Below are positions 44,783 through 56,621 of a DNA stretch of 64,000 bases, piece by piece. Positions within the stretch are counted from its first letter, which is position 1. The number at the start of each line of letters is the position of its first letter. Under the pieces are notes generated by a model. That model made no database searches, had not been told where the DNA came from, and worked only from the letters and a program-made list of their open reading frames with translations. Source of the DNA: Branchinecta lynchi (taxonomy: Eukaryota; Arthropoda; Branchiopoda; Anostraca; Branchinectidae); NCBI GenBank assembly GCA_023053575.1, contig JAKZAP010000016.1:8490046-8554045 (forward strand), written 5' to 3'. The position numbers and the translations under genes are program-made.

Positions 44783-45075
44783 ATGAAGCGAATTCTCTTT
44801 TTCTTGCGTTTTTGTCGGAATCGAGAACGGGCAAAGCCTCACGATTCTGCAGAACCGAGAAGTTGCTCCGATGGTGAATTCTCGATTCTCCTGTCTGCGT
44901 TCTCCTCCCTGATTGGTCAACAGAGTGTGGATTTTCAATATGCATAAACACGTATAAGAGCTGTCAAATTAGTATTCTTGTCAAAAGCGAGACCGGAGAA
45001 GTCAGAGGATCAAAAACGGTAATTTGTTCGAGAATCGAGAATTCAGAAGCGAGAATTCGGATAAAAAACGCAAGT
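44783..45075. repeat. GAGAATCGAGAATTC repeat family copy
   Basis: See the matching copy at 25310-25640; both end GATAAAAACGCAA/GATAAAAAACGCAA. Confidence 0.65.
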
Positions 45076-46391
45076 ATTATATGCCACGATCATTTTGAAA
45101 AACTTGTCGTTATCTGCCACCTGATTTTCCTTTCACGAACTAGATAATTGTTCAGTTGTACCAAGTGGATGGCGTCCAAACCAAACAACATTCCCAAATA
45201 GAAGACGAAGCACTTTAAAAATCAAAACTAAAATCTGAACGGTCAAATTTTGACTCATTCTTTGTACCAGGACAACTCTGAAACAGTTGACTATTAGCAA
45301 GTTTGTTATTTTCCTTTCCACTTGAATTCCACTGTATGAGGGAGTAACAAAACTAGGGTAATACAACAGTTAAATAAGTATTAAAACAAGCATACCACTT
45401 CTGTACCCCATCCCCCCAAGAGTGGCAAATGAAGAAATATCTTGGTCTCTTTCCTTGTATCTAAAATTGTGTGTGCTTCTACAGGAAGGTTTTCGAGAGG
45501 TCCTGGGATTCTTTCTAGGGATAGGAGCGCACCGCGAAACTATTTCAGGAAGCAGTTTGCACTTTTCATTTAACCGACCGGGAAAACTGAAGAAAAGTCG
45601 GACTCCAGAAACAAGTGTTTCTGCCCAAGGCATTGCAGTAGTTGGTTCATTCTGTTCCATCGATCATGATTTTCCTAACTTCCAATGTTTCTTAGTTTAA
45701 ATTTTTTTTTTTCTGCCCGAACTTTGCGCGAAACATTCCATAAAACTTCTGAAACACTTATTGTGAAAGCATCAAAGGACACCTGAACAATGAAACCATA
45801 TTTGAACATACCATGGAGAATGCATTTACAGACATGGCCATGGACAGCATTCTTTTCCTGAGCGTGACGTTTTCAAAATAGGGATGTTTGTTTCTGGAGG
45901 TTTGCACATGCAGACTCCAAGACAAAAAGCGCAATTCATTCAAATCTTGTACAGCGCTGGCCGGATCGTACTGGAATTTCTTCTAGATACACGTTTGGGC
46001 TTAAGGGGTTAAAAAATATTCCAGAAGAAGAATTGATTGGAGACATTTGTTCATTTCTAAAATTGTTCGGTACTGAAATAAGGACAGATGCAAAATGCAG
46101 CAAAACCATAGCTTGGAAACACTATTTCGTATTTCGATTGGGTTTTCTGCAGAGAATGTTAACGGAAGTCATACAGATAGGGATGATACTTGGTACTCTT
46201 CATTCAGGTGTCCTTTAAAGGTTTCCATGGCGTGAGATCGCTTGGGAAAAGTACAAGCGAATTTCCATATCAGCACAAAACCAACAGAAAGTGATTCCGG
46301 TTTTGCTTTCTAGCTTGGGAAAACCCTCACAAATTACGTCACAGTAGGTCTTACCGACTGCACGACGCCCCTATGGTGCTTTACAGTCCTG

Positions 46392-46799
46392 AGGCGTAGT
46401 CTCGCGGTTCCCCGAGGACTCCTCGGGGAATAGAAGAGAACGGCGATAATAGAGGGAGTCACCCCACGCGGACTTCGCGTCTGGAAAACAACGAGAACAT
46501 AGGGAATACTTCCAAAATGAATTTTCTTCTAAAAATAAATATGCATTTGACGAAATTAGTCTGGATCCACTTTCTTTTTGGTTTTGTCTATTCTGATCGC
46601 TTTTAATTAATTTTACACTGCACCAGCAAACTGATTCCCTTTAGAATCTGAAAGGGAGCCCTTTTTGATGATGGTGATGATAATCGGAGCATTCCCGGTC
46701 CCTGGGGACTCGCAAGAATAAGGGGAGTGAGTCCCCGGGACAGACAAAAACGCGGGTACTCCTCAAGTCGAGTCCTCGGGGAACGGCGAGAATACGCCT
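46392..46799. mobile_element. MITE-1 copy 4 (408 bp, TSD CTG)
   Basis: Left end AGGCGTAGTCTCGCGG, right end ...GGCGAGAATACGCCT; CTG at 46389-46391 and 46800-46802. A 3-bp TSD not limited to TAA/TTA. Confidence 0.85.
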
Positions 46800-46908
46800 C
46801 TGGACCTTGTAAATAAAATCCAAAGAGATACCCTTTTCCTATTTCTTGCGATGACAAGGTCTAAGCGACAGAAGCCGGTAGCAACCGTCTTCTGGACAAA
46901 CCAGAGCA

Positions 46909-47050
46909 AAATAATACGAGGGAGTAGCGGCAAGACCTGTGCTTTCCATGATTTGCAAACGGGCCATTTTCGTAGCAACGCCCACTGCGCTTGCGGCATT
47001 TAAAGCGAGACAAACTTGTGGGTTCAGAAATTTCTAGTAAAGCAAAAAGT
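46909..47050. mobile_element. Fragment of the CAGAGCAAAATAAC MITE family
   Basis: Starts CAGAGCAAAATAATACGAGG and resembles the first part of 47253-47617; the right end is unclear. Confidence 0.5.
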
Positions 47051-47252
47051 GCGGTCTGCACACACCAAGAAACAATGGAGGCTGTATCATTATTTTGCTA
47101 TGTTCAGGATATGAAGTTATCGGAGCCACCGCTGATGAACGGCTGAACGAGTTTCAGTAGAGACGTTCTTTATCGCTAGCGGTACTAGTATCGCGATATC
47201 GCTGCTATTACAGAGTGTGTCAATTTAGTGAAGGCTTGGCACTACTTCCTAG

Positions 47253-47617
47253 CAGAGCAAAATAACGCTAGGGAGTAGCGACAAGACTTGAAAAAAGTGA
47301 CATACACTCGAACACTACCGATACTGGCACCACTAGCGATAGCGAATGTCCCTACTGAAACTCAACCAGTCGTGCACCGGCGCTGGCTCCAATAACTTCA
47401 TATTCTGAACACAGCAAAAAAATAGGTAAAGCCTCCACTGTTTCCTTGATGTGCGCAGATCGCGTCTTACCTTTACTAGAAAATTTCAAACCCGGAAGTT
47501 CGTCTTGCTTTAAATGCTGCAAGCGTAGTGGGCAGCGCATGAGTACGGCCCTTTCGCGAAGCATGGAAAGCATAGGTCTTGGCGGCTGGCGCTACTCCCT
47601 AGTGTTATTTTGCTCTG
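47253..47617. mobile_element. CAGAGC-family MITE, complete copy
   Basis: 365 bp, CAGAGCAAAATAACGCTAGG to ...CCCTAGTGTTATTTTGCTCTG. Closely similar internally to 19843-20196 (ACCAGTCGTGCACC region). No TSD visible, perhaps because it lies beside another copy. Confidence 0.75.
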
Positions 47618-47981
47618 GGAAAAACCATATTCTGTCAGAAGTTGCATAATATTTACGAAAGGCTAACAAACTATCTACTGATGTTACAGAAAATTGTGTT
47701 ATGAGCCTGTACGTGCCACGTTTCTGCAAAACAGAACGCCAAGTATCGCTTGTAACGTTACTTTTAGCAAAAAACAACACTCAAAAGGTCATAACGAAAA
47801 TATCCCCTCAAAAGAAACATATCGTACGTTTTCTCATATCTGTTGAAACTGCGCATCCTTTTGAAGATGTTATGAAACTTCTGACAGTGAACAGGTTCTA
47901 CGACTATAATGGATTCAAACCCGAAAGACCAGTGGGAGGTCATGTCAGCTGTGAGGCGTTAATTTTGAAATGTCTACTTAC

Positions 47982-48143
47982 TCGATCTATCAGGCTGAAC
48001 GATGTTCGCCACTGGAGCCCTCGTTGGTGGAGGTGGTGGGGGCTCTGTTCGCACCGGTGCTGGGGGTGCTGTCGGCGCTGGGGCAGGTGGGGCTGGTGCC
48101 GGTGGGGCCCGTGCTGGTGGGGCCGGGGCAGGAGCAGCCGAAT
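47982..48143 (-). CDS. Collagen exon 2: Ala/Pro-rich N-propeptide linker
   Basis: Encodes residues 60 (Asp, split codon G|AT) to 113 plus one base of codon 114. The segment is almost entirely Ala and Pro (repeated APAPP, APPAP, then PPPPPP) with a few Arg and Thr, and ends VANIVQPDRS. It is a low-complexity, probably extended polyproline-type spacer between the acidic N-terminus and the VWC domain. There is no Gly-X-Y here. Donor gtaagt; acceptor ...gaatag. The phases match exons 1 and 3. Without those phase matches this would be hard to call, so confidence rests on the splice sites and on the continuous frame. Confidence 0.88.
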
Positions 48144-48275
48144 CTATTCAAACACAAACTCGTTAATAACCGTATGGCCTAATACACGCCCAATGACAGC
48201 TTAGATTGCTTTGCCTACAAATGAGTAGGCATACGGTTTTGCCGACCGCACTAACAGGCACAGGCCTACCCTGAC

Positions 48276-48750
48276 TATTGGCCATATTCCTATTCAGCGC
48301 TTCCAAGCGGACTAGTTTCTGTTAATCCCCCCATGCCTCACCGTCATTATTTGGATCAGACATGGTAAAATAGATCCACAGGTTAGTAAGTGGAAAACCT
48401 GTCATCTGTGTCCCAGGTATTGGAGGTTTTGCATATGTTTCAGCAGCAGAAAGTGAAAGTGACCCACTACACTATGGATGCGACTTTTTACAATGTCTAC
48501 GCAAGTGTTGTGAGCCTCATAAGTAGACATAGTAAAAAGTCTAATCGCATAGGGGAACGGATCACTTTCACTTTCTGCTGCTGAAACATATGCAAAACCT
48601 CCATTACCTGGGACACGGATGACAGGTTTTCCACTCACTAGCCTGTGGATCTACTTTACCATGTCTGATCCAAGTGCTGATGGTGAGGCATAGGGGGATT
48701 AACAGAAACTAGTCCGCTTGGAAGCGCTGAACAGGAATATGGCCAATTAG
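48276..48750. repeat. Large foldback, arms ~220 bp
   Basis: The left arm (TTGGCCATATTCCTATTCAG ... to about 48500) is mirrored almost completely by about 48523-48750 (... CTGAACAGGAATATGGCCAA) with only scattered mismatches; the central loop is ~20-25 nt. No TSD seen. It would form a long RNA hairpin in the collagen pre-mRNA. Confidence 0.88.
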
Positions 48751-49199
48751 ATGGCCCCGAACCTTCAAGGTTTCCGGCTAGTCCTGTAGGCACTGGTTAA
48801 TAAGGATTCAACCAGAAACATCTTTGTCCTCGCATTTCGCCTAATACGCACATTTACCCTATTATTTAACATGATACTGATGTTAGTTTGAGCTTTCATA
48901 CGCAAGACGCATTTCATTTATTCAACCCTAGCACTGGCTGACAAACAAAAGAAACTTGCACAGGAAACTGAGCTCCATAGCATTTTTTCTAGAATCTTTT
49001 GAGGCTTGCTATTTCTTCCCAATTTTGACAGGGTAGCAGAATTGACGGGGGGGGGGAGGGGTCGCTGTCACTATCCCCACACATCAGTTTAACCAAACGT
49101 CGGTTCGCCCACATCAAAAATCCAAAAGTTCGCCCACAGGTCATACGCTCACACGTCAGTAGATACAAACGTCATTTCGCCTGCAAAACCCTTCACTAC

Positions 49200-49395
49200 C
49201 AGAGGCGTAATTAGCCAAAATGTTTTTTGTTTCTTTTTTTTTGGGGGGGGGGGGGCAAGGTTTTTACAGACTAGCTGGTCATTTTTACCGATTGTTTTAG
49301 TAGAAAAACCGACTGTTTATAAGAAAAAAACTACTATTTTGACGAAAAACCGACTGATTTTAAGAAAAACTGACTGTTTTTAAGAAAAACGCTAC
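49200..49395. repeat. Poly-G / CGACTG repeat family copy
   Basis: Starts AGAGGCGTAATTAGCCAAAAT, has a G run (49243-49255) and repeated CCGACTG(T/A)TT...AAGAAAAA words. Confidence 0.65.
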
Positions 49396-49402
49396 GCTTT
49401 AA

Positions 49403-49730
49403 TAACAACAACACAAGGATGCGCGGTTTCAACAGATAAAACTTGGGATTTTAGATGTTATGTTTTCGAGCGTTACATGCATTCAAATCTTATGCATTAA
49501 CAAGCATTGCCAGGAAGAGCCGAAAACTCCCGAAAAAGCTTCTGCTGACTTTTATGATATCATGATGACCAAAAAAAAGTCATTATATTTTTTTTGCAGT
49601 GCTTCGACGGTTTTATTATGCATAACGTTCGAATGCGTAGCATTTATAAAAATCTAACAGCTAACGTCGTAAGTGTTATCTGTTGAAACCGCGCATCCTT
49701 GTGTTATCTCTTATGAAACTTCTGACAGTG
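49403..49730. mobile_element. CACTGTCAG-family MITE, left end lost
   Basis: Shares GGATGCGCGGTTTCAACAG and ends CTTCTGACAGTG followed by TA. Confidence 0.65.
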
Positions 49731-49838
49731 TAGATACGCGAGTTAAATGTAAAAATACGCTGTTGACGTTCAACCAAGTTTGCTCGCTATTTCTACCTTA
49801 TTTCAATTCTCTTTCCGCTACCGACAACATTAAATGCA

Positions 49839-50075
49839 CACTGTCAGAAGTTTTGATAACAGATAACACATATTTGCGCATCCTTGTGTCAAACATTACG
49901 CGAGTATATCTATTATGACCCTTTTAAGTGTTAAGTTTCGACACAAAACTTTAGTTATGTCCCTTTTAGGTGTTATATTCACGAAACACTTAAAGATTCA
50001 TATCAGATGTATTCTAAAAAATTTAACACAAGGATGCGCAAACATGCGTTATTTCTTATCAAAATTCTGACAGAG
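49839..50075. mobile_element. CACTGTCAG-family MITE, short variant
   Basis: CACTGTCAGAAGTTTTGATAA to TTATCAAAATTCTGACAGAG. Internally different from 24593-24922. Confidence 0.65.
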
Positions 50076-50219
50076 TATTAATTACTAACCCTAACCCACT
50101 GCACACTCTTCCATGATTATTAATTCCTACGAGGAGCACAATGAATCACACATGTGAATACTTAGCATTTGCATACTCATGTTAGTTTTGTATATCAGCT
50201 TGTTGCAGGTCACCAAAAA

Positions 50220-50560
50220 AAGAGCGTTTCGTATGGAGCTAAGACAAGGACCCCTCTTGCTTGTTCTGCCTTTTATAATATACTTAGCTCCCATATGGAG
50301 CTTCTAAAATCCCCACCTTTTATCCATTGTTTCTTTTCGTAAATACGAATTTTTAGCGCTTTTTCGGCCTTGCCGAGTTTTCCCGTCACCCAAAGAAAAG
50401 TTTGCCGGAATCTTCAACGTCCGCTGACAACTCTTTCACACATAAGGATGTGATAATCTTCTATTTATTACTTCTTTTATTTGCTTAGTTATCTCACTTT
50501 TTAACCAAGGCACGTTCAATTTTCAAATGTTTTGCGCCCAGCCGCCGCCTCGGATTGCAG
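50220..50560 (+). repeat. Repeat shared with 40840-41270
   Basis: See the matching copy. Looks like a decayed mobile element; no ORF. Confidence 0.55.
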
Positions 50561-51959
50561 GAAGGCTGGATATCGTCGACAAGCGCAACAAGAGAATCAC
50601 TAGTTTTAGGTGGAAAGTAATGGTATTTTCAAATAAGTTTTTCTGATTAATTTTTTAGGGGAAAAGATCATTTCTAGTGAGAGTTGTGCTTTAACGAAGT
50701 CATCAATTGTATACAAAAAAGTATCCAATTTCGGAATGGGAGGCTGTCGCGATCTCTCCCTGCCTTGTTTATCCTGGCCAGAATACAAAGACAGTACTTG
50801 GTAACATGCTTGAGAGAGTTACGGTATTTATTTTTCTTTTGCACATTTACTGTGCAGACTCGACAGAGGCCTATTCTTCAACCCTTTACGAGGGTTGAAA
50901 TCTACATTCGGTCATGAGCAGAGACTTCCATACCATCCCTACCGCGCCCCAAAACCCGCTTCACCAAATACGCAACTTCACCCACTCGAAACTTTCTATT
51001 TGTCCGCCCCGGTTTTCGACCCTCAAAACATGTCACGTTAAAGAGACCTTGGGAACATCTCTAAGACAGCCTTGGGACTCCGGAAACAAAGATGCTCTTA
51101 ACCTAGATCTCCACAAGAAAGCACCAGATAAACGTAACAACCGCCAAACCGCGTTAGATATTTTTAGACACCCTCACTGCCCCATATGTTTTTTTGGGAA
51201 CAGTTTTAGAAAGACATGTTTCTGCGTTCTAGTGAATAAAGCATACCAATCTGGCAGTGAAGACTATGAAATTTCCGAGGGGTTGACCACTTTCAATTAC
51301 AGCACTTTCATCAAGTACACGGCGGGAAATTACTTTAAGTTTAAGTTAACTGGGGGGGGGGGGGTGAAAAACGTTCTAGTCCGGAAGCGATAGTTAAACA
51401 AAATCAATAGCGTATCGCTCGGAAAAGAAGTCGGTTTACTTTCCCCCATCAATATACTTGAGGAGCACAAATAAACAAATCAAATAGACGACAAAAACAA
51501 TAGACCTTTCACAATCAATCTGCGTGGTAGCGTGGCAGTTTGCAGCCCAACAACTAAAGAAAATAACACAGGGAAACAAGTCATTGTTTTAGAAGAAGGG
51601 AAACGAAGAGGTGAGGAAGAAGGGGATTGTAGTATGGGAAAATTAATGCCTTCTTTAAACAGGCCCAGTTTCCTTTCCACGTCCCTTGCCTTGGGTAATA
51701 ATGTTGGCAAAATGTGTATAACCGGTCTTCGGACGGAAAGGGTTCCCCGCGAACAATGATCGGGCGCCTGAAGTGTCACGTAAAGAGAAGAAATCTTGGC
51801 AAGCCTGCTAATCAGTGTATTGCTTGTAGAAGGGATAGGATACACTTATGAAGAGATGAATCTCAGGAACGAAATTGGATGGAAATACTACTGAAGCAGA
51901 GTGGATTACTATCATAAGTACGAGGCGTCATTTAAATTTAAAATATTTTTAAACAGCTA

Positions 51960-52707
51960 ATGAGATGTTGATTAAGGATCCAGTCCAGATACTGTCTGCA
52001 CCAGACTCCTTGAACATTTGTACTATTACAATTTAGAAACAGATTAAGCCCAAATAGCTAATCATCTGAGAAAATCAACAAAATTTAACTTTTGCGGTTT
52101 CAGCCGGATTCCGGGCGAACTATATGTCCGGGTAAAAAATGATTGTCATATGCGGATTCAGCATATCTTCTTACCTCTAAATCGGACATCTAATCAACTA
52201 CAATTAAAGCTTTTGCTTTTAAAAAATCTTCCGGTTTTGGCTGGATTCTGTGCGAACTACTTGTCCGGGTAGAAAATGATTTTCACATATTTGGTCAGCA
52301 TCTCTTCTTACCCCTACATCGAACATCTACTTAACTTCAAATAAAACTTTTACTTTTAACAAACCTTCCGGTTTTTACCAGATTCTGGGATAACTACTTG
52401 TCCGGCGAAGATTTGGTTTTCATAATCGTGTTCAGCATGTCTTCTCACAACCCTTAATCGACTATCTCATTAGCTGTTTGAAAATAGTTTGTTTGCCCCT
52501 TAGTTTGAACCCCCTCCTCCACCCCTAAATGTAAGGCTACAGAGCCCATCTACGAACTCGACTTTTCCACTGACCCAAAGGATCCTCACACCCAGTTTCA
52601 TCAAAATACCTCTTCCCTTCGAAAGTTATCGTGCTCACAGACGGATAGACGGACAACTTTTGCGATTTCATAGGGATCTCTCCACTTACGTTTTGGGATC
52701 CCAAAAA
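51960..52707 (+). mobile_element. 137-bp-core element, partial older copy
   Basis: About three diverged core units and the standard right end (ACTTACGTTTTGGGATCCC). Confidence 0.65.
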
Positions 52708-52859
52708 CACTGTCATCTTCATAATAAAGGTATTTTAATGGCACAGGCTGAAGTTAAGTCTTGTAAAAATCATGACGTCCAACATCCATGAGCAATATTT
52801 TATAGAGGCGAAAGCCTTTTTTGGTGCAATTATATTATCATTATTATAATATTAAAGTT

Positions 52860-54345
52860 TGGTGAATTTGAGGGATACATTTTTTCGAGGGAGTGTACCG
52901 CTGCTCCCTGGTATTTTGGGGACTACTTCGAGAGATTCAATTATTGCGTTACGTTGTTTTTATAGAGAAAGGCGTGGAGGCGCGGAAGGCAGTGACTTGA
53001 ACCTGTTGAGTGTTATAAAATGGAAAGAAGGATTTAAAATCTTGCGGTTCTTATCGACCAATAACCAAGGGTTGTATTATTAGTAAACTTTTGTGTTTGT
53101 CTTTTAAAAATATGTTTGAAGGCCTTGATGTCGGGTTAAACCAGGTTGGTTTTGAAAGGGGTATGGGTTGCGATCACGCGCACGCTACTTTTTCCATTTT
53201 AATCAATGATGCGCGAGTGAGCGGACAACCGCTTTATACGCTTCTGATTGACATAAAAGGTGCTTTCGACAATATTTCTCATGCGGCTGCTCTTCTATCC
53301 CTTGTGTATAATGGTATTCCCCGTTCTGTTGTGCGTGCTTTAAGGTCATGGTACAATGGACTGAACGTTCAAGTGGCAATTCGTTCCCCAAAAATTCTGT
53401 CTAATTTAATTTCAGTGGGAAAAGGCGTTAGAAAAGGTGGAATTTTATCATCATATATTTTTAATGCATGTTTGGCAGATTGTCTTCGGTCGCTTAAGAC
53501 TTCTTTAATACATTTTGCACGTGACGTAACGTTTTTAGCATACGCTGATGATATTATTATTTTAAGTCGGTCAAAGGAAAAATTAATTGAAAACTTTAAC
53601 ATTCTAGTTTCTAAATTGGGGCAGAAGGGTCTAATAATTAGTTCTGAAAAGTGTAATTATTTTGTGATTAGTAGTTTGCCGACACTGAATTCCCCTCTGG
53701 ATTGTGGTGGGGGGATTGTTTTCAGCCCTGTTGAGAAAGTTATGTATCTTGGAATCCCTTACTCATCTATTACCAGGGATTGGAAACTTATCCTTATTCA
53801 ACATCTGCAAGATAAAATAAGAAGAGCATTCGGTGTTGTTATTCGTTTACAAGGGATGTATCGCAGAGATGTTCTTGGTTCTATTTATACGGCTGTTGCA
53901 CTTCCTCACATTCTTTTTCCGTCTGCTTTCTTTTCTTCTTTCCGTCCTTCTGAACTTTCTGCGCTAAAAGTTACTTATTATAAATTCTCTAAAGGTTTCC
54001 CGATTTCTGCGAGTAACTCTTTCCTAACTTCGAATTTTAAAGTGAAGAATCCTTTGGAAACTTTAAATGGTAAAATCCAGAACTTTCATAAAAAGGCTGA
54101 CAACATTCTTCTTCATCACAACCTTTTCCCTTTTTTCACAAAAAAGCGGCCTGATTAGTTTGTTTATTTTGAGCTTCGTTTTTTTTTTCCATGTACTTCG
54201 TTGTATATTTAGTAGGCTAATTTGTCTTTAACGGTCAGCTGTTTATTAGTATGTAAATGTATGTGAGTTTGACTGACATGTTGTTGTTCCTTTTTATACA
54301 TTACTCTTAATTTTTGAAGGATTCAAATAAATAATAATAATAATA
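52860..54345 (+). mobile_element. LINE, 5'-truncated, with reverse transcriptase domain
   Basis: The main frame is open from about 53019 to 54158. It contains a YRPIT fingers motif (about 53052-53066), NQVGFERG, the catalytic-Asp block LLIDIKGAFDN (53250 region), GVRKGGILSS in place of the usual VRQGxxLSP, and LAYADDIIIL (YADD at about 53541-53552), then thumb and C-terminal residues ending KKRPD. An upstream frame (52859-53015) continues the RT N-terminal side but is offset by a frameshift. A TAA-unit tail ends at about 54345. The endonuclease domain is absent. Antisense to the collagen gene, in its intron 1. The K-for-Q and S-for-P changes in motif B and the frameshift suggest it is dead. 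Confidence 0.9.
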
Positions 54346-54415
54346 AATTGTTTTTCTTCTTTGTTTATTTTTGTGTTTGTAGTTGTGTATATGGCCACTG
54401 ACTTTTAAATACACG

Positions 54416-54442
54416 TATATATATATATATATATATATATAT
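54416..54442. repeat. TA dinucleotide microsatellite
   Basis: About 13 TA units, just downstream of the LINE tail. Confidence 0.9.
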
Positions 54443-54564
54443 TATGAGGCAGCGAAAATTTTCATGAGGTATGAGCTAAAACAAGAGACAACTAGGTTCT
54501 CCACCTCTCAGGTTATGGGGGGGGGGGGTCACAAGATGAAAACCGTATTTATAGGGCATCTTAC

Positions 54565-54742
54565 CGATGTCTGCTCCGTCCAATTCAGGCTCGGGCTGGT
54601 AATCTGAGTCATACTCCCCACCTTCACCGTAAGTATTCTCGTCAGGGTAATCATACGTATCAACGTCTTGGGGCTTCGCCCTGGCTATCGTCACTGCCAC
54701 ACACACTATCAAGGCCCACCAGAGGGCGCGTCGCCCCAACAT
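54565..54742 (-). CDS. Collagen exon 1: signal peptide and acidic Tyr-rich segment
   Basis: Residues 1-59 plus one base of codon 60. MLGRR is followed by a hydrophobic core (ALWWALIVCVAVTIA), with probable signal cleavage after ARA at 22. Residues 23-60 are strongly acidic and tyrosine-rich (Tyr 30, 32, 38, 44, 48, each near Asp or Glu), a context that fits tyrosine sulfation; this is inference. The start is secure: the context is GCCACCATG, and TAG, TGA and TAG lie in frame within 15 bases upstream. The exon ends ATC G before gtaaga. It is separated from exon 2 by a 6.4-kb intron that holds a LINE in the opposite orientation. Confidence 0.95.
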
Positions 54743-54757
54743 GGTGGCCTATCACTA
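54743..54757 (-). promoter_or_regulatory. Kozak context and in-frame upstream stops of the collagen start codon
   Basis: Immediately upstream of the ATG the minus strand reads TAG TGA TAG GCC ACC in frame. GCCACC is the optimal eukaryotic initiation context, and the three stops rule out a longer open frame. I see no convincing TATA box in the next 300 bases, so the transcription start is not placed. Confidence 0.8.
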
Positions 54758-55790
54758 ACGTTCTTACAAACGCCTGAGTCGCACCATAGACGGTGCGCGG
54801 TCACTGCGTTTTTCACTGGACACTATCTATCACCAGACTGGCTTGAGGGAAGAGGCAGATTGGACGCGGTGGATGCTGGAGAAGGCACAATTCCAGAAGA
54901 CCGCTCCTGGAAAAATGATTTTTCAATGAGGTGCGAAAATGTGTAACAAGGTGCGAGGACCCTACGTCAAGGTCTCAGTAAATCGGCGGACCACTCACAT
55001 TCCGGACAGCTACAGCTGAGCATCTGTGCCAATCGAATTCCAAAAGTGATTCCGGAAAGAAAAGTCCGAGGATTAAAGTTAGTAAGGAGGCAAGGGGAGA
55101 TCTGAAGTATACAAACGATAGGGTGAAAAAAGGAGGCCCTGAAACCAAATTTGTAAGCCCTAGGTTAAAACAAATAATGAGCTCAAATAAATGAATAAAC
55201 AGGGTACATAAAAGTCACCACACCAAATTAAGAAATCGCTATTCGGTTTGGTAAACAGATGTTCCGTCTACCAAATGGTTACATAATGAAAAGAAACCTC
55301 TGAGACGGTACGACCTTGTTGAGACTGACCTAGACCCTAACATTCAATCTCTATTCAAAATATAAACACTCTTACCTCCGTATGGCGGCCTAAACCGTAC
55401 ACAGAGAAGGTTCGGTTCAAACTTCCTCCAAGAGAACAGATGGGTCATCCCGCCACTCTTATCGATGGGGCCAGACTTGACGATCTTTTTTGCCATGTGT
55501 GAAAAGTTTAGATAAAAGTTTCTTCAATGGATCCACAAATTCGGCTAATCCTGCTACATCAGTCTGTAAGGCAGCGCTACGGCCGTGACAAACCCCTTGT
55601 GGGACCTTGAGGGTTGGCATCCCGTTATTCACTGGGTGGTCAAGGTCTTGAAATTTGGTCGAAGGCGGGCGTGGGCACAAAAAAACCTCACCGAGGCGTT
55701 TCAATGGTGACTGGCCGGAAAACGGGTCCCTAGAAAAGTCCGGGAAAGGACGGGAAGCACAGACTGGCACCCAACCACTAAATAATCTAG
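54743..55790 (-). other. 5' flank of the collagen gene (presumed 5' UTR and promoter)
   Basis: No repeats recognised, no convincing TATA box and no supportable exon. As the only repeat-poor stretch upstream of the ATG it is the best candidate for promoter and 5' UTR; this is inference. Confidence 0.5.
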
Positions 55791-55871
55791 GGTACTCTAG
55801 CTACCGTACTAATTACACATGACGTCACGACTTCTGGCTTATTGGCGTCAATGCTGCAACGAATTTTTTCA

Positions 55872-56300
55872 TCCCAAAACGTAAGTGGAGGCATACCTAT
55901 GACATCGCAAAAGTTGTCCGTCTGTCAGCACGCTAACTCTCGAAGGAGTTCAGATAATTTGTTCAAATTTGGCACGATGGCTCTTTGGGTCAAAGTATAG
56001 ATCATGTTCGAAGATGGCCTCTGTAGCCCTATATTTAGGGGTTGGGGTGGGGTTTCAAGTTAAGGGACGACACAAACATATTTTTAAAAGCTAATGAGAT
56101 AGTCGATTTAGGGGTAAGGAAACGTGCTAAATCCGATTGTGAAAATTATTTTCTCACCGGACAAGTAGTCCACCCGGAATCCGGCAAAAAACGGAAATTT
56201 CGGAATACAAGTAAAAGTTGTATCTAAAGTTGATTGTATGTTCGATTCAAGGGTAGGAACACATGCTGAATCCGAATATGAAAATTTTAATAAAATTTCC
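55872..56300 (-). mobile_element. 137-bp-core element, inverted partial copy
   Basis: Begins with the inverse of the standard right end (ATCCCAAAACGTAAGTGGAG) and extends through the TCCGTCTGTCAGCACG region into one or two core units. Confidence 0.65.
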
Positions 56301-56621
56301 TGACCGGTTTTTGACCATTGACCAGTCCGTCCCCCTACCCTACCCTTTTCTTCATACATATGAAAGCTCTTTGAGTGGGTGACGTCACTTTGTTTAATCC
56401 ATGCACCCAGGGGGCATGATGACTTCGGTCGCGCGTATACATGCAAAGTTAATTGGGTTTAATTGAAGACTGTTTAAACCTATCGTACGTCTTCTTTGAG
56501 TTTTGAATTGTCGGGGGGGGGGGGGGGCAGGTCGAAGGGGTTGTTCAAACTTCGTGGAAGGCTTCACTGGCACTGGCCCTATGTCTAGAGGCAGAGGAGG
56601 GGGTTTAGATGTAAGAGTAAC

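Larger units (their letters stand above)
40508..47981 (-). other. Intron 2 (7.5 kb)
   Basis: Contains a repeat shared with 50220-50560 (about 40840-41270), MITE-2 (41606-41902), a decayed tRNA-like sequence (42074-42146), a full 137-bp-core element (42604-44284), a repeat shared with intron 6 (44783-45075), MITE-1 (46392-46799) and two CAGAGC-family MITE copies (about 46909-47050 and 47253-47617). 45080-46380 is unrecognised. Confidence 0.85.
48144..54564 (-). other. Intron 1 (6.4 kb)
   Basis: Contains a ~475-bp foldback (48276-48750), a poly-G/CGACTG repeat (49200-49395), two CACTGTCAG-family MITE copies (about 49403-49730 and 49839-50075), a repeat shared with intron 2 (50220-50560), a partial 137-bp-core element (about 51960-52707) and a LINE (about 52860-54345). 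50560-51950 is unrecognised. Confidence 0.85.

Noticed and set aside
50914..51393. Plus-strand 159-residue ORF
   Set aside because: No recognisable domain, ends at a G run, low-complexity composition; likely a chance ORF.
55459..55770. Minus-strand 103-residue ORF upstream of the collagen start
   Set aside because: No recognised family, no clear splice sites or initiation context; kept as flank.
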